64,000 bases of DNA from Corticimicrobacter populi (GCF_003123725.1 NZ_QETA01000008.1:62001-126000), one strand, 5' to 3'. Numbered from the stretch's first letter, positions 34,978 to 45,770 are shown. Numbers and translations are program-made. Notes: generated by a model not told the origin, from the letters alone.

Positions 34978-37488
34978 ATGAAATATTCACGGCGAGGCTT
35001 CCTCAAGGCAATGACGTTGCTGTCAAGCAGCACATTAGCCGCCCCCGGCCTGCTGGTAGCCAGGGAAATGGCGCAGACGGTGCCGCCTGTACCGGACATG
35101 TCCGATGACTTTCACTCCTGGAAAGTCACTGGCTCACACTTCGGCGCAATGCGCGCACGTGTATCCGGCGACCGGGTACAGGAAATCAGGCCTTTTGAGT
35201 TCGACAAGCATCCCACCGAAATGCTGAAGGGCATGATCGGCATGATCTACAGCCCTTCGAGGGTACGCTATCCGATGGTCCGCCTGGACTGGTACCGCAA
35301 GCGCCATCTCAGCGACACCAGCCAACGAGGCGACAATCGCTTTGTCCGCGTCAGCTGGGACGAGGCACTGGACCTGTTCTACGAGGAGCTTGAGCGTATC
35401 CAGCAGGAATACGGCCCCTGGGCACTCCATACCGGCGGTGGTGGCTGGCGCTCGGTCGGCCAGATGCACAGCTGTGTCAACCATATGCTGCGCGGCATAG
35501 GCATGCATGGACGCGCTGTCGCTACGGTGGGCGATTATTCGACAGGTGCCGGACAGGTGATCCTGCCCTACGTACTGGGCTCCACCGAGGTGTATACGCA
35601 AGGTACCTCGTGGGATGTCATCCTGAACGAGAGCAAGTTGATCATCTTCTGGGCGAACGACCCTGTCAAAAACCTGCAGGTAGGCTGGAACACCGAAACC
35701 CACGAGACCTACACCTATTTCGAACAGCTCAAGCAGAAAATCGCTGACAAACAGATCCGGGTGATCTGTATGGATCCCGTCAAAAGCAAGACCCAGAAAT
35801 ACCTGGATGCGGAACACCAGCCCGTCAACCCGATGACGGACGTTGCATTGATGCTGGCTATTGCCCATACCCTGGTCAAGGAGTCGCTGTACGACGAACA
35901 ATTCCTGGAAACCTACACCGTGGGTTTCGAGCGCTTTCTGCCTTATCTGGAAGGCAAGACCGAAGATATGGTGGAAAAAACGCCGGAATGGGCCGAGGCC
36001 ATTTGCGGCGTGCCGGCAGATCGCATCCGTGAACTGGCACGACTGATGGCCGGCAACCGCACCCAGTTGATCTTCGGCTGGGCAGTCCAGCGCCAGCAAC
36101 ACGGCGAGCAACCATACTGGATGGGCGCGGTACTGGCGGCCATGCTAGGCCAGATCGGCCTGCCAGGCGGTGGCATCAGCTATTCACACCACTACAGCTC
36201 GGTGGGCGAACCCTCGTCCGGTGCTGCCATGCCAGGTTCGTTCCCTCTTAACCTGGACCCGGGGCAGAAACCCAAATACGACAACACGGACTACAAGGGC
36301 TACAGCTCCGTGCTGCCGATCGCCCGCGTGGTCGATGCCCTGCTGGAACCCGGCAGCGTGATTGACTTCAATGGTTCCAAAGTGACATTGCCTCCCTACA
36401 AGATGGCTATTTTCAGCGGCTGCAACCAATGGCATCGTCACCCCCAGCGCAACCGGATGAAAGAGGCCTGGCAAAAACTGGAAACCGTGGTCGCCATCGA
36501 CTACAACTGGACAGCAACCTGCCGCTTCGCCGATATCGTGCTGCCAGCCTGCACGACTTTTGAACGCAACGATCTGGACGCCTACGGCTCGTACAGCAAT
36601 CGCGGCGTCATCGCCATGCACAAGCTGATCGATCCTTTGTTCAACTCGCGCTCCGACTTCGACATTTTTCGTGGTCTGACGCGTCGCTTTGACCGCGAAG
36701 CAGAATACACGCGCGGCATGAACGAAATGCAATGGGTCGAAAGTCTGTACGAAAGCTGCCGCCAGGAGAATAACCAGAAAGGTTTCGACATGCCGCCTTT
36801 CGCGGATTTCTGGAAAACAGGCTACGTTCTGTTTCCAAAGGGCAAGCCGGAAGTCCGCCATGCCGGCTTTCGCGACGATGCCGAAGTCAATGCACTCGGT
36901 ACGCCTTCGGGCTTCATAGAAATTTTCAGCCGCAAGATAGACCGCTACGGCTACGAAGACTGCAAGGGCCATCCTGTCTGGATGGAAAAGACAGAGCGCT
37001 CGCATGGCGGCCCGGGTTCTGACCGCTATCCGCTCTGGATGCAATCCGTCCACCCCGACAAACGTCTGCATTCGCAACTGTGCGAATCCGAACCTTTGCG
37101 CGCCACATACGCCATTCAGGGGCGCGAACCTGTATTCATCAGCCCGCAGGATGCTGCCGCGCGGGGGATCCGTCATGGCGACCTGGTACGCGTCTTCAAT
37201 GATCGAGGGCAGTTACTGGCCGGCGCACACGTGTCGGCAGACTTTCCCTCAGGCGTGGTGCGCATTCAGGAAGGCGCCTGGTATGGCCCGACAGGTCCGG
37301 AAATCGGCGCACTGGATACTTACGGCGATCCCAATACGCTGACGCTGGACGTAGGCACCTCGCGCCTGGCACAAGCCACCAGCGCCAACACATGCCTGGT
37401 GGAGATAGAACGGTTCACGGGACCGGTGCCACGTGTCACATCCTTTGGTGGGCCGATTGAAGTGGATACACAAGGACGGGAGATCTGA
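34978..37488 (+). CDS. torA: Trimethylamine-N-oxide reductase TorA
   Basis: An 836-residue molybdopterin enzyme of the DMSO reductase family exported by the Tat system ([12 protein letters not shown]). Landmarks are [44 protein letters not shown] (with the serine that ligates molybdenum, near residue 183), and [18 protein letters not shown]. No iron-sulfur cysteine motif is present, as expected for TorA. ATG 34978 follows AAGGAGAGC and gives the Tat signal; a frame 14 codons longer is rejected. It uses TMAO as terminal acceptor with electrons from TorC. torD follows after 1 bp. Confidence 0.95.
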   Translation: MKYSRRGFLKAMTLLSSSTLAAPGLLVAREMAQTVPPVPDMSDDFHSWKVTGSHFGAMRARVSGDRVQEIRPFEFDKHPTEMLKGMIGMIYSPSRVRYPMVRLDWYRKRHLSDTSQRGDNRFVRVSWDEALDLFYEELERIQQEYGPWALHTGGGGWRSVGQMHSCVNHMLRGIGMHGRAVATVGDYSTGAGQVILPYVLGSTEVYTQGTSWDVILNESKLIIFWANDPVKNLQVGWNTETHETYTYFEQLKQKIADKQIRVICMDPVKSKTQKYLDAEHQPVNPMTDVALMLAIAHTLVKESLYDEQFLETYTVGFERFLPYLEGKTEDMVEKTPEWAEAICGVPADRIRELARLMAGNRTQLIFGWAVQRQQHGEQPYWMGAVLAAMLGQIGLPGGGISYSHHYSSVGEPSSGAAMPGSFPLNLDPGQKPKYDNTDYKGYSSVLPIARVVDALLEPGSVIDFNGSKVTLPPYKMAIFSGCNQWHRHPQRNRMKEAWQKLETVVAIDYNWTATCRFADIVLPACTTFERNDLDAYGSYSNRGVIAMHKLIDPLFNSRSDFDIFRGLTRRFDREAEYTRGMNEMQWVESLYESCRQENNQKGFDMPPFADFWKTGYVLFPKGKPEVRHAGFRDDAEVNALGTPSGFIEIFSRKIDRYGYEDCKGHPVWMEKTERSHGGPGSDRYPLWMQSVHPDKRLHSQLCESEPLRATYAIQGREPVFISPQDAAARGIRHGDLVRVFNDRGQLLAGAHVSADFPSGVVRIQEGAWYGPTGPEIGALDTYGDPNTLTLDVGTSRLAQATSANTCLVEIERFTGPVPRVTSFGGPIEVDTQGREI

Positions 37489-37489
37489 C

Positions 37490-38194
37490 ATGTCACATCC
37501 GTTGTCCCTCCCCAGCCTCGCTCTGGATGAGTGGCATGCCGTGGCAACACAGCGTGCCCGGATATACAGCTGGTTTTCGGGCTTGTATGCCGCTGAACTG
37601 ACCCAGGCGCACTTCGACACCCTGCAGACCGGCTCGGCCGCCTCTTTGTGCGACAGCCTGGCAGCTGCAGGACTGACCGGAGAAGTCGCGCGTCTGCGCG
37701 CCGCCATGACAGCATGGCACAACCTGCCGCTGGCCAGGCTGGAACTGGCTGCCGATTTTGCCCAGATGTTCCTGTTGAGCGCCCGGGACGGTGCGCCGCC
37801 TTATGCTTCCTGCTACGATGACGCCGCGCCACAGCTCTATGGTCAGGCCGAAACCCGTATGCGCAGCTTCCTGGAGCACTCTGCCCTGGCAGTAGATGCC
37901 CGGTTTCGCGAACCTGCAGACCATCTGGCAGTTTGTCTGGCCATGATGCACTATCAGTTGATACAGCCACTGACCGATACAGACAATGCAGTGGCTGCAT
38001 CTGCACATCAACAGGCAGGCAGCCTTGAAACCTATTTACTGGGATGGCTGCCAGCCTTCGAACAACGTAGCCAGTCATGCGCGACAGAGCTGGATTTTTA
38101 TCCTGCTCTCGCCACCCTGCTGCTGGCTTTCGTACGCCAGGACCACGCCTTCCTGCGCGACATCGCGGACGACGCCGCACAGGAACGAGTCTGA
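37490..38194 (+). CDS. torD: TorD chaperone for TorA
   Basis: A 234-residue cytoplasmic chaperone. The TorD/DmsD fold is recognised by RARIYSWFSGLYAAEL near residue 22, MFLLSARDGAPPYASCYDD near 93, the conserved E-P-x-D-H stretch FREPADHLAVCLAMM near 140 and the late LTFYPALATLLLAF-like region. It holds apo-TorA, aids cofactor loading and proofreads Tat export. Placement as last tor gene, 1 bp after torA, agrees. It is convergent with napC, 15 bp away. Confidence 0.93.
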   Translation: MSHPLSLPSLALDEWHAVATQRARIYSWFSGLYAAELTQAHFDTLQTGSAASLCDSLAAAGLTGEVARLRAAMTAWHNLPLARLELAADFAQMFLLSARDGAPPYASCYDDAAPQLYGQAETRMRSFLEHSALAVDARFREPADHLAVCLAMMHYQLIQPLTDTDNAVAASAHQQAGSLETYLLGWLPAFEQRSQSCATELDFYPALATLLLAFVRQDHAFLRDIADDAAQERV

Positions 38195-38209
38195 CGCGAG
38201 CCGCCCTTC

Positions 38210-38854
38210 TTACTCGGCCCGCCTTGACGACGCATCATGAAAGACCCCGGCAGGCACGGCATCCGGCCGCGCCGCGCCGACACCCTGGTCGATCTGCGGC
38301 AAAGAGTGCGCGATACCCTTGTGGCAATCGATGCAGGTCTTGCCTTCCTCGACCAGTCCCTGCTGGTGCGTTTCGGCAGCACGCCGGCCCTGCTGGGAAA
38401 AGTCGAAATGATCGGCCTTGTGGCAACTGCGACAGTTCTGCGAGTCACGGGCCTTCATCCGCGCCCATTCCCGTTCGGCCATGGCCTGGCGCCGTTCATT
38501 GAATTTCTCCGGTGTATCGGCGCTGCCCAGGATGGTCTGCAGCACGTCGTTGTAGGCCTCCAGCTTGCGCAGCATCTTGGGCCCCCACTCCTTGGGCACG
38601 TGGCAATCGGCGCAAGTCGCGCGCACGCCGGAGGCATTCTGGTAGTGGATGGAGTTGCGATACTCCACATAGACGTTGTCGCTCATCTCGTGGCACGAAA
38701 TACAGAAGGCTTCGGTATTGGTCGCCTCCAGACCCGCATTGAAACCGACCCAGGCCAGCACGCCCAGCACGAAGCTGATGCTGACCACGCCGATTGTCTT
38801 GCGGCGCTGGCTGACCCACTGCTTCAGGCGTGCCCATTTGCCGTTGTTTGCCAT
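38210..38854 (-). CDS. napC: Tetrahaem quinol dehydrogenase NapC
   Basis: A 214-residue membrane-anchored cytochrome. After the anchor helix (TIGVVSISFVLGVLAWVGF) the four haem sites are CISCH, CADCH, CRSCH and CIDCH. It transfers electrons from ubiquinol or menaquinol to NapAB. The sequence is close to the first half of TorC in the same window (for example the CISCHEMSDNVYVE region). Last gene of napDAGHBC, 31 bp after napB. Confidence 0.94.
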   Translation of the reverse strand: MANNGKWARLKQWVSQRRKTIGVVSISFVLGVLAWVGFNAGLEATNTEAFCISCHEMSDNVYVEYRNSIHYQNASGVRATCADCHVPKEWGPKMLRKLEAYNDVLQTILGSADTPEKFNERRQAMAEREWARMKARDSQNCRSCHKADHFDFSQQGRRAAETHQQGLVEEGKTCIDCHKGIAHSLPQIDQGVGAARPDAVPAGVFHDASSRRAE

Positions 38855-38885
38855 GTTCTCTGCTCCTTGATCCTGTCCGCCGTGC

Positions 38886-39344
38886 TCAGCGCAACCCGCC
38901 AGCGCGTTCGAAGGTGTTTTCGATCAGCGGCTTGGCATCGGTCTGGGGAACATGGCACTGCACACAGAAGTACCGGCGCGGCGAAATGTTGGCCAACTCG
39001 CCACCGTCGCGATCCTTGAAGTGCGTCAGGCTGACCTTGGTCGCACCGGTCTCGCTGTAGCGGCTCCAGGAGTGGCAATCCATGCAGCGGTTGAAATTCA
39101 GGCTGATCTCATAGCCATCGATCTTGTGCGGCACCATCGGCGGCTGCTGCACATAATTGCGGGGAATCGACTGGCCGTCCGGCATGTTCCGGAAGCTCCC
39201 GGACTTGAATTCATCGGGCTCGGACACGTCCGCGCCACGCAGGCCCTTGACAGCTTCTTCTGCCAGGGAAGTGACGCTGTGCGCGCCCAGGGCCAACGTG
39301 GCCGCCAGCAGGACACCCAGGGACAGTTTGCGAGGTTTCATCAT
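38886..39344 (-). CDS. napB: Dihaem small subunit NapB of periplasmic nitrate reductase
   Basis: A 152-residue periplasmic cytochrome with a signal peptide (LSLGVLLAATLALGAHSV). Haem sites are CMDCHSWS near residue 88 and CVQCHVPQTDAKP near 130. It receives electrons from NapC and passes them to NapA. ATG 39344 is chosen because it overlaps the napH stop as ATGA. Confidence 0.95.
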   Translation of the reverse strand: MMKPRKLSLGVLLAATLALGAHSVTSLAEEAVKGLRGADVSEPDEFKSGSFRNMPDGQSIPRNYVQQPPMVPHKIDGYEISLNFNRCMDCHSWSRYSETGATKVSLTHFKDRDGGELANISPRRYFCVQCHVPQTDAKPLIENTFERAGGLR

Positions 39345-40360
39345 GATTGCTCCGGAATGCTCCGCGGCGACCGGGCGGAACTGCCCTTGGCCGCAACGCG
39401 GTGAGGAAGGGGATAGACCGTCCTGTCGAACCGGGAAGACAGGCGGAATACGTTTTTGGCACAGACGTCGATGCAGCGCCCACAGGTCGTGCAATCGCCA
39501 TCCAGAATCACGGCATGCTCCTGGCCCGCTGCCTTGAGCGCGGGGCGGATCACCTGCATCTCCGGGCAAACCGCAAAGCAGTCCATACAGTCATCGCAAT
39601 CGGCGCGCCTGTCTGCCTTGATGCGCAGCAGTCCGACCCGACCCAGCGCACCGTAGAAGGCCCCCTGCGGGCAGAGATGGCCGCACCAGCCATGGTGGGC
39701 GATGAACAGGTCATACAGAAACACGCCGATCACGATGCCCCAGGCCAGCCCGAACCCAAAGATCAGGCTGCGATGCAGCATCGACACAGGATTGACCCAC
39801 TCCCAGGCCAGGCTACCTGTGACCGCAGCAGCCAGCAGGATGAACAGCAACAGCCAGTAGCGGGTCGAAGCCGCCGGGGCCTTGTTGCCCTTGATACCGA
39901 GACGCGGTCGCAGCCAGGCCGCCAGATCGGTCACCATATTCATCGGACAGACCCAGGAGCAAAACAGCCTGCCCCCCAGCAGCATGTAGAAGGCCAGTAC
40001 GATGCCGCCACCGATCAGCGCCTCGCGATACGGCCAGTGTCCGGCCGCCAGGGATTGCAACAGCACGAACGGGTCTGCCAGCGGCACGGTATCGAGCACG
40101 AGGCTGGCACTCAGATTACCCTTGAGCAGCCACAGGCCGAACCAGGGACCGGCCAGAAACAGGCCCAGCGTCACGACCTGACTCAGGCGGCGCAGCAACA
40201 ACCAGCGGTGGGCTCGCCACCAACCCTTGGTTTCGATGGCCTCCTGACCAGGGTACTTGCCACCACGCTTGCCGCTGGCCGGAGCAGGCACTCGACGTGC
40301 GTCGACACGAGCGGCAGGCGCTGCGGATTTTGGCAGATCGGGCATGACTGGCTGACTCAT
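39341..40360 (-). CDS. napH: Quinol dehydrogenase membrane subunit NapH
   Basis: A 339-residue protein with four to five helices and iron-sulfur motifs. There is a paired CSWVCPMN and CGHLCPQGA in the membrane part (CX3CP motifs) and two C-terminal 4Fe-4S clusters ([26 protein letters not shown]). The N-terminal extension of about 50 residues is Ala/Pro/Arg rich. ATG 40360 overlaps the napG stop by 4 nt. It works with NapG in a second quinol-oxidising route to NapC. Confidence 0.93.
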   Translation of the reverse strand: MSQPVMPDLPKSAAPAARVDARRVPAPASGKRGGKYPGQEAIETKGWWRAHRWLLLRRLSQVVTLGLFLAGPWFGLWLLKGNLSASLVLDTVPLADPFVLLQSLAAGHWPYREALIGGGIVLAFYMLLGGRLFCSWVCPMNMVTDLAAWLRPRLGIKGNKAPAASTRYWLLLFILLAAAVTGSLAWEWVNPVSMLHRSLIFGFGLAWGIVIGVFLYDLFIAHHGWCGHLCPQGAFYGALGRVGLLRIKADRRADCDDCMDCFAVCPEMQVIRPALKAAGQEHAVILDGDCTTCGRCIDVCAKNVFRLSSRFDRTVYPLPHRVAAKGSSARSPRSIPEQS

Positions 40361-41367
40361 GGTGCCCACCTTGAATTCAGGCCCTGGCCGCTGAACGGCT
40401 TGACCGGATCGGCCCGCCCCGTGCCCGAGGCACTGGACACATCGGCCGGTGCTGCACTATGAACGGCTGGCGCAGCGGGCGAGGACTGTGACACACCTGC
40501 AGCGGCCTCCGGCACTCGGGCCGGCACCACGCTTTCCGCCCCGGAAGCGGGCAAGGGTGCCGTATTGCTGCCGGGCGGCTGATCGAGTCCGCGCACGGGC
40601 AGCTCGATCTGTTCGCCGATCAGTGACTTGCCAGCCGCCTCGCGCTCCTCCCAGCCTCGCCGATAGTGCTCGGCACGCGAGCCCTGTGCCAGCCGCGTCG
40701 GCAGCACCTTGATGGCCGCCTCGCCAGGCAAAACACAGGCTTTCTCGCACTTGCCACAGCCGGTACAGGCATCGGAATGCACGGTCGGCAGCAACATCGC
40801 GTGCCGATCCGAGCGCGGGTTGTGAATGGTTTCCAGCGTGATCGCCTTGTCGATCAGCGGACAGACCCGATAGCACACATCGCAACGCAGCCCCAGGTAA
40901 TTGAGGCAGTTCTCCTGGTCAATCAACACGGCCAGCCCCATCTCGGACTGATCGATATCGGTCAGGCCACGATCGAGCGCACCGGTCGGACAAGCCTCCA
41001 CACAGGGGATATCCGGGCACATCTCACAGGGAATATCGCGGGCGATGAAGTAGGGCGTACCGGTGGCGACGTGATCGCCCAGCTCGGCCAGCACCAGCGT
41101 ATCGAACGGGCAGGCCCGCACGCACAGGCCGCAACGCACGCAGGCCGACAGGAAATCCTCTTCCGGCAACGCACCGGGCGGACGCAAGGCCGTCGCAGGC
41201 AAGGCCCGCGACTGGGTCGAGTACAGCCCGACCCCCAGCGACAGCAGGCAGCCTGCCCCCGCCGCACCGGCCGCGTTCTTGATGAAGCGGCGGCGCGAGC
41301 CGGCTGCCGCACGCTCATCGGAAGCGGCGGCATCCTTGCGGGGATCGGGAGTAGGCTGCGAGACCAT
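40357..41367 (-). CDS. napG: Ferredoxin-type subunit NapG with long C-terminal tail
   Basis: A 336-residue protein against about 230 in E. coli. A Tat-type leader ([15 protein letters not shown]) precedes four 4Fe-4S motifs: [43 protein letters not shown] and [14 protein letters not shown]. After about residue 255 the sequence turns into a low-complexity Ala/Pro/Ser/Val tail absent from the usual form. ATG 41367 fits the Tat leader; a frame 13 codons longer is rejected. With NapH it channels quinol electrons. Confidence 0.92.
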   Translation of the reverse strand: MVSQPTPDPRKDAAASDERAAAGSRRRFIKNAAGAAGAGCLLSLGVGLYSTQSRALPATALRPPGALPEEDFLSACVRCGLCVRACPFDTLVLAELGDHVATGTPYFIARDIPCEMCPDIPCVEACPTGALDRGLTDIDQSEMGLAVLIDQENCLNYLGLRCDVCYRVCPLIDKAITLETIHNPRSDRHAMLLPTVHSDACTGCGKCEKACVLPGEAAIKVLPTRLAQGSRAEHYRRGWEEREAAGKSLIGEQIELPVRGLDQPPGSNTAPLPASGAESVVPARVPEAAAGVSQSSPAAPAVHSAAPADVSSASGTGRADPVKPFSGQGLNSRWAP

Positions 41368-41378
41368 GACATTTACCC

Positions 41379-43919
41379 TCAGACCCGTGCAACCTTGACG
41401 GCGCACTTCTTGAAGTCCGTCTCTTTCGAGATCGGGCAGGTCGCATCCAGCGTCAGCTTGTTGACCAACCGGCTTTCGTCGAAGAAAGGCACGAAGATCA
41501 GCCCCTTGGGCGGCCGGTTGCGACCTCGCGTCTCAAGCTGCGCCACCATGTCGCCGCGCCGCGAAGTGACGCGCACCTGCATGCCACGCTGCAGCCCACG
41601 TCCGGCCGCATCTTCCGGATGCATAAATACCTGGGCTTCCGGTACGGAACGGTGCAGCTCGGGCACGCGGCGCGTCATCGAGCCGGTATGCCAGTGCTCC
41701 AGCACACGACCGGTACACAGCCACAGGTCGTATTCCTCATCCGGCATTTCGGCCGGATCCTGGTACGGCAGGGCGAAGATCACCGCACGGCCATCCTTGT
41801 GTCCGTAGAACCGCACGCCTTCGCCTTCGGGCACGTAGGGATCGTAGCCTTCGCGGAAGCGCCACAGCGTTTCCTGACCATCCACTACCGGCCAGCGCAG
41901 ACCGCGCGCACGGTGATAGATATCGAAATCGGCCAGGTCGTGACCATGGCCGCGACCGAACTGGGCATACTCTTCGAACAGCCCTTTCTGGACATAGAAC
42001 CCGTAGTACTCGGATTCATTGTTCATGTAGTTCTGGATGGCATGATCATGTGCCGCCGGCATATCCGACAGCGGGAAGCGATTCACCTGGCCGTTGGCGT
42101 ACAGTACGTCGAACAGCGTCTTGCCACGCAGCTCGGGCTGCTTGGCAATCAGCTCCTCGGGCCAGACTTCCTCGACCTTGAAGCGCTTGGAAAACTCCAT
42201 GAACTGCCACAGATCACTCTTGGCCTCGCCCGGTGCCTGAACCTGCTGGCGCCAGAGCTGGGTACGGCGCTCGGCGTTGCCGAAGCCCCCTTCCTTCTCG
42301 GCCCACATGGCCGAAGGCAGGATCAGGTCGGCAGACAGCGCCGATACCGTCGGGTAGACATCCGACACCACCACGAAGGCCTCGGGATTGCGCCAGCCGG
42401 GGTAGATCTCGCCGTTGATGTTGGGGCCGGCCTGCATATTGTTGGTGGTGCTGGTCCAGTACACCTTGATCTTGCCGTCCTTGAGGGCACGGCTCTGGGC
42501 CACGGCATGCAGACCGATCTGCGGAATAATGGTGCCTTCAGGCAACTTCCAGATCTTTTCGGCGATGGCACGGTGAGCCGGGTTGGCCACCACCATGTCG
42601 GCCGGCAGGCGATGGGCAAACGTCCCCACCTCGCGGGCTGTACCGCAGGCCGAAGGCTGACCTGTCAGCGAGAACGGACCGCAACCGGGCAGGCTGATCT
42701 TGCCGGTCAGCAGGTGCACGTTGTAGATCATGTTGTTGACCCAGGTGCCCCGCGTATGCTGGTTGAAACCCATGGTCCAGAACGACACGATCTTGCGATC
42801 CGGGTCGGCATACATCTCGGCCATGCGCAGCAGTCGCTCGGCTGGCACGCCCGACAGCTCGGCCGTCTTCTCCAGCGTGTACTCCGACACGAAGGCAGCG
42901 AACTCCTCGAAGCTGCTGTCGCGTGCTGCATTGGGGTCGCCCTTGGGCTTGCCTTCGGCACCGGGATAGCCATTGCTGGTGGCATCGCCCTCCAGCACAT
43001 GGTTGGGCCGCAGCCCATAGCCGATGTCGGTTTCACCGATCTTGAAGCGCACATGCGCATTGACGAAGTCGTGGTTGACCCGACCCGTCTGGATGATGTG
43101 GTTGCAGATGTAGTTGAGAATGGCCAGGTCGGTCTGCGGCACGAAGATCATGCCGTTGTCGGCCAGTTCGAACGAACGGTGCTCAAAGGTCGAGAGCACA
43201 TGCACTTCGCTGCCCGGATGGGTCAGGCGTCGGTCGGTGATGCGGGTCCACAGAATGGGGTGCATCTCGGCCATATTGGAGCCCCACAGCACGAAGGCGT
43301 CGGCCTGCTCGATATCGTCGTAGCAGCCCATCGGCTCATCGATACCGAACGTGCGCATGAAGCCGGTCACGGCCGAGGCCATGCAGTGGCGGGCGTTGGG
43401 GTCGATGTTGTTGGAGCGCAGACCTGCCTTCCACAGCTTGGAGGCGGCATAGCCTTCCATGATGGTCCACTGACCTGAGCCGTACATCCCGGCGGCATTG
43501 GGCCCCCCATCCTTGAGTGCAGCCTTCCATTTTTCGGCCATCAGGTCGAAAGCCTGATCCCAGGTAATCGGCGTGAATTCGCCATCCTTGTCATACTGGC
43601 CATTGGTCATGCGCAGCAGCGGCTGCGTCAGGCGATCGGCACCGTACATGATCTTGGACAGGAAATAGCCCTTGATGCAATTCAGGCCGCGATTGACGGG
43701 AGAATCCGGGTCACCCTGCGTGGCGACAACACGGCCCTCCTGCACACCCACCAGCACCGAGCAGCCCGTGCCGCAGAAGCGACAGGGAATCTTGTCCCAG
43801 CGCACCTGATTCTGGTCGCCACCCATTGGCTGCGCCACGACCGGAATGCTGATACCGGCTGTTGTGGCGGCTGCGGCCACAGCGTTGGCCTTGATAAATT
43901 CACGTCGGTTGATGCTCAT
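41379..43919 (-). CDS. napA: Periplasmic nitrate reductase catalytic subunit NapA
   Basis: An 846-residue molybdoenzyme reducing nitrate to nitrite in the periplasm. It has a Tat leader ([15 protein letters not shown]), the 4Fe-4S motif [11 protein letters not shown] with the fourth cysteine in [10 protein letters not shown], and the molybdenum cysteine in [13 protein letters not shown] near residue 180. Length and motif order are those of NapA rather than membrane NarG. Only 1 bp separates it from napD upstream, and 11 bp from napG downstream. Confidence 0.97.
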   Translation of the reverse strand: MSINRREFIKANAVAAAATTAGISIPVVAQPMGGDQNQVRWDKIPCRFCGTGCSVLVGVQEGRVVATQGDPDSPVNRGLNCIKGYFLSKIMYGADRLTQPLLRMTNGQYDKDGEFTPITWDQAFDLMAEKWKAALKDGGPNAAGMYGSGQWTIMEGYAASKLWKAGLRSNNIDPNARHCMASAVTGFMRTFGIDEPMGCYDDIEQADAFVLWGSNMAEMHPILWTRITDRRLTHPGSEVHVLSTFEHRSFELADNGMIFVPQTDLAILNYICNHIIQTGRVNHDFVNAHVRFKIGETDIGYGLRPNHVLEGDATSNGYPGAEGKPKGDPNAARDSSFEEFAAFVSEYTLEKTAELSGVPAERLLRMAEMYADPDRKIVSFWTMGFNQHTRGTWVNNMIYNVHLLTGKISLPGCGPFSLTGQPSACGTAREVGTFAHRLPADMVVANPAHRAIAEKIWKLPEGTIIPQIGLHAVAQSRALKDGKIKVYWTSTTNNMQAGPNINGEIYPGWRNPEAFVVVSDVYPTVSALSADLILPSAMWAEKEGGFGNAERRTQLWRQQVQAPGEAKSDLWQFMEFSKRFKVEEVWPEELIAKQPELRGKTLFDVLYANGQVNRFPLSDMPAAHDHAIQNYMNNESEYYGFYVQKGLFEEYAQFGRGHGHDLADFDIYHRARGLRWPVVDGQETLWRFREGYDPYVPEGEGVRFYGHKDGRAVIFALPYQDPAEMPDEEYDLWLCTGRVLEHWHTGSMTRRVPELHRSVPEAQVFMHPEDAAGRGLQRGMQVRVTSRRGDMVAQLETRGRNRPPKGLIFVPFFDESRLVNKLTLDATCPISKETDFKKCAVKVARV

Positions 43920-43920
43920 T

Positions 43921-44169
43921 TCATGCCCCCATCGGCTCGGGAAGTTCTTCGGTGTGCTCGTAGATCAGCGTGGCGCACAGCACCGGCTTGGCCAGGCTGA
44001 TCGCGGAAAGGGAGTCGGCGACCGCATATCCCTCGCCGTCTTCGACGGTGACGAGCAAAGTGCCGCTTTTTTCATCGCGGGCATGTATCTCTACGCCCGG
44101 AATTGCCGACACGGCCTGTTCGGCCTCGATCATGTTGCCGGTCCGAACCAGCAGGCTGGCGATACGCAT
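43921..44169 (-). CDS. napD: NapA-specific maturation chaperone NapD
   Basis: An 82-residue ferredoxin-fold chaperone that binds the NapA Tat signal. It shows [12 protein letters not shown] at the start, [21 protein letters not shown] in the middle and [13 protein letters not shown] at the end. I place the start at ATG 44169, since GAGGG precedes it by 7 nt and the resulting N-terminus is the family one; an in-frame ATG at 44220 would add 17 residues without a Shine-Dalgarno. First gene of the nap operon; no napF or napE lies upstream. Confidence 0.85.
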   Translation of the reverse strand: MRIASLLVRTGNMIEAEQAVSAIPGVEIHARDEKSGTLLVTVEDGEGYAVADSLSAISLAKPVLCATLIYEHTEELPEPMGA

Positions 44170-44455
44170 GGCGACCCTCAAGTGTTGATAAGACTTGCCA
44201 TGATTGGACTCCCCCGCCATGTGTGTGGTCTTTGTGCCACGACAACTTTGATCCGTTATTAATTTCGGATATAGCGCTTCTATCTCCCCGGAAAACAGCG
44301 CCCAACAATCTGCTGTCCGACATCTGAAAATCGCAATTCGATGCGGTTATGCCCCGCCAGATCAGTCACATCACCACGGCACCTGCGCGTAACCTTTCCG
44401 TGCGAAACCGCCGCATGCCTGCGAACGGTCATCACACTTTCCTGGAGCACAAACC

Positions 44456-44812
44456 ATGTCCATTACCGTCATTTCCGATGCCGCCACCGCAACCGGCCTG
44501 CTGGACTCCGGCACCGTGGCACGACCACTGGACGGCAAGCCCATCTCTACCCGCACGCTGGAAGTCATGCTGGCAGGAGCTGGAGAACACGGAACAGGGC
44601 TGTGGGAATGTGCGCCGGGCCGCTTCGAACGCCAGCTCGACAACGCCGAAGTGATGCATATCCTGTCGGGTGCCTGCATCTTCACCCCAACGGGTCAGGC
44701 CCCCGTCCGGATCCATGCCGGCGATACGCTGTTCTTTCCGCGCAATACCACGGGGATCTGGGAGATCACCGAAACCCTGCGCAAGGTCTATGTGGTGCTG
44801 GCACTGGATTGA
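44456..44812 (+). CDS. Cupin-domain protein (DUF861 type)
   Basis: A 118-residue single cupin. Segments such as GLWECAPGRFERQLDNAEVMHILSG (split here by its strand breaks) and IHAGDTLFFPRNTTGIWEI match the DUF861 cupin group, relatives of which are found beside ureidoglycolate and other amine-related enzymes. Substrate unknown. GGAG precedes the ATG by 10 nt. It is divergent from nap and 67 bp upstream of a hypothetical gene. No neighbour shows what it acts on. Confidence 0.75.
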   Translation: MSITVISDAATATGLLDSGTVARPLDGKPISTRTLEVMLAGAGEHGTGLWECAPGRFERQLDNAEVMHILSGACIFTPTGQAPVRIHAGDTLFFPRNTTGIWEITETLRKVYVVLALD

Positions 44813-44879
44813 GGAAAACCGCCTCTCGCTATACTGGTGCTCCGCTATTGGTGTCATCTTCAAACGGAGCCCGCCCTGC

Positions 44880-45425
44880 ATGTCTGAACCGCATTCCTTT
44901 TTCCTGCGCGCAACGATCAGCCCCGAGCGGCTGCAAGCCTTCCTCCAGGCTGCGCCGCGCAACGCCGAACTCACCGCGGCATGGTTGCAATGGTGGAACA
45001 GCCGGGAAAAATACGGCGACCAGCCGCTGACGGCCAGCGACCTGCAGGCCTATCGCTGCGAAACCAACCAGGCCATCCTGGAAATGTGGCGCAAGGATGT
45101 GCGTACTGGCACCGTCGTCAGCTACGACGAACCGACACAATGCTGGCAGGTCGGGATCGTGATGGCCTCGGAAAATTATCTGGAAATCCTGCCGTTGCTG
45201 GTGTTTGCGCAGCAGGTGCAGGACGAGAAACTGCCATCGGAGGATGACTTCGCCCTGATCTATCCGTTTTTCTGGGGTGACAGCAATGTCATGGCCTACA
45301 TGGACTATTCGGCCCCTCAGGCCGCCCCCCAGGCTGCGGTGCAGTCCACTGCCGACGTGCCGGCCGACAAGCTGGCCTATGCCGATGCGCAGTTGACGCG
45401 GATGCTCGATATGCTGCAGGGCTGA
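44880..45425 (+). CDS. Hypothetical protein, possible periplasm-independent enzyme-free scaffold
   Basis: A 181-residue protein I do not recognise. There is no signal peptide or transmembrane segment. Notable stretches are ISPERLQAFLQAAPRNAELTA, an aromatic patch WLQWWNSREKYG near 37-48, and an Ala/Pro/Gln-rich segment (APQAAPQAAVQ) near 145-155 before a final helix. ATG 44880 is chosen because upstream sequence in frame does not resemble protein. Composition matches the neighbourhood, so it is probably resident. It may be co-transcribed with the cupin gene. Confidence 0.65.
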   Translation: MSEPHSFFLRATISPERLQAFLQAAPRNAELTAAWLQWWNSREKYGDQPLTASDLQAYRCETNQAILEMWRKDVRTGTVVSYDEPTQCWQVGIVMASENYLEILPLLVFAQQVQDEKLPSEDDFALIYPFFWGDSNVMAYMDYSAPQAAPQAAVQSTADVPADKLAYADAQLTRMLDMLQG

Positions 45426-45442
45426 CACGCATAAATACAAAC

Positions 45443-45475
45443 AAAGTTGAGTATTTCAACTTTACAAAATAAACT
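45443..45475 (+). promoter_or_regulatory. hip-type promoter overlapped by a palindromic operator
   Basis: AAAGTTGA (45443-45450) and TCAACTTT (45456-45463) form a perfect 8-bp inverted repeat. A promoter TTGAGT, 17-nt spacer, TAAACT (45447-45475) overlaps it; each hexamer matches 4 of 6. A repressor bound here would block the -35. The site precedes the HipB-like gene by 44 bp and is the likely autoregulatory operator of the pair. Confidence 0.6.
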
Positions 45476-45506
45476 ATGTAAATCATCAATACAGCTTGGA
45501 GGCTGT

Positions 45507-45767
45507 ATGCCTGATTACACCATCCGCACAGCGGCACAATTGCCTGCGCTGCTCAAGGGGTTTCGCAAGCAGGCTGGACTGACTCAGGCAGACGCCGCGC
45601 TGCGCCTCGGCGTGACCCAGCAGACACTGTCTGCCCTGGAGCGCAATGCCGACAGGGTCAGCGCCGAGCGGCTGCTGCAGCTTTTGAGCATGTTGGGCGT
45701 GGAGCTGGTCCTCCGCCAAGAAAAGGCCACTGCACCCGCCAAGCCATCTTCCGGCCCCAATTGGTGA
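45507..45767 (+). CDS. HipB-like antitoxin/repressor (XRE family)
   Basis: An 86-residue helix-turn-helix protein: LPALLKGFRKQAGLTQADAA and LGVTQQTLSALERNADRVS form the DNA-binding helices. HipB binds both the operator and the HipA kinase. GGAGG lies 6 nt before the ATG at 45507. It is 3 bp upstream of the hipA-like gene. The C-terminus (EKATAPAKPSSGPNW) is loose and ends in Trp, as in HipB, where the tail is a proteolysis target. Confidence 0.83.
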   Translation: MPDYTIRTAAQLPALLKGFRKQAGLTQADAALRLGVTQQTLSALERNADRVSAERLLQLLSMLGVELVLRQEKATAPAKPSSGPNW

Positions 45768-45770
45768 AAC

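Noticed and set aside
44248-44262. FNR-like site TTGATCCGTTATTAA before napD
   Set aside because: Only the left half matches TTGAT-N4-ATCAA and the spacing is off by one, so it does not support a binding site despite the expected anaerobic control.
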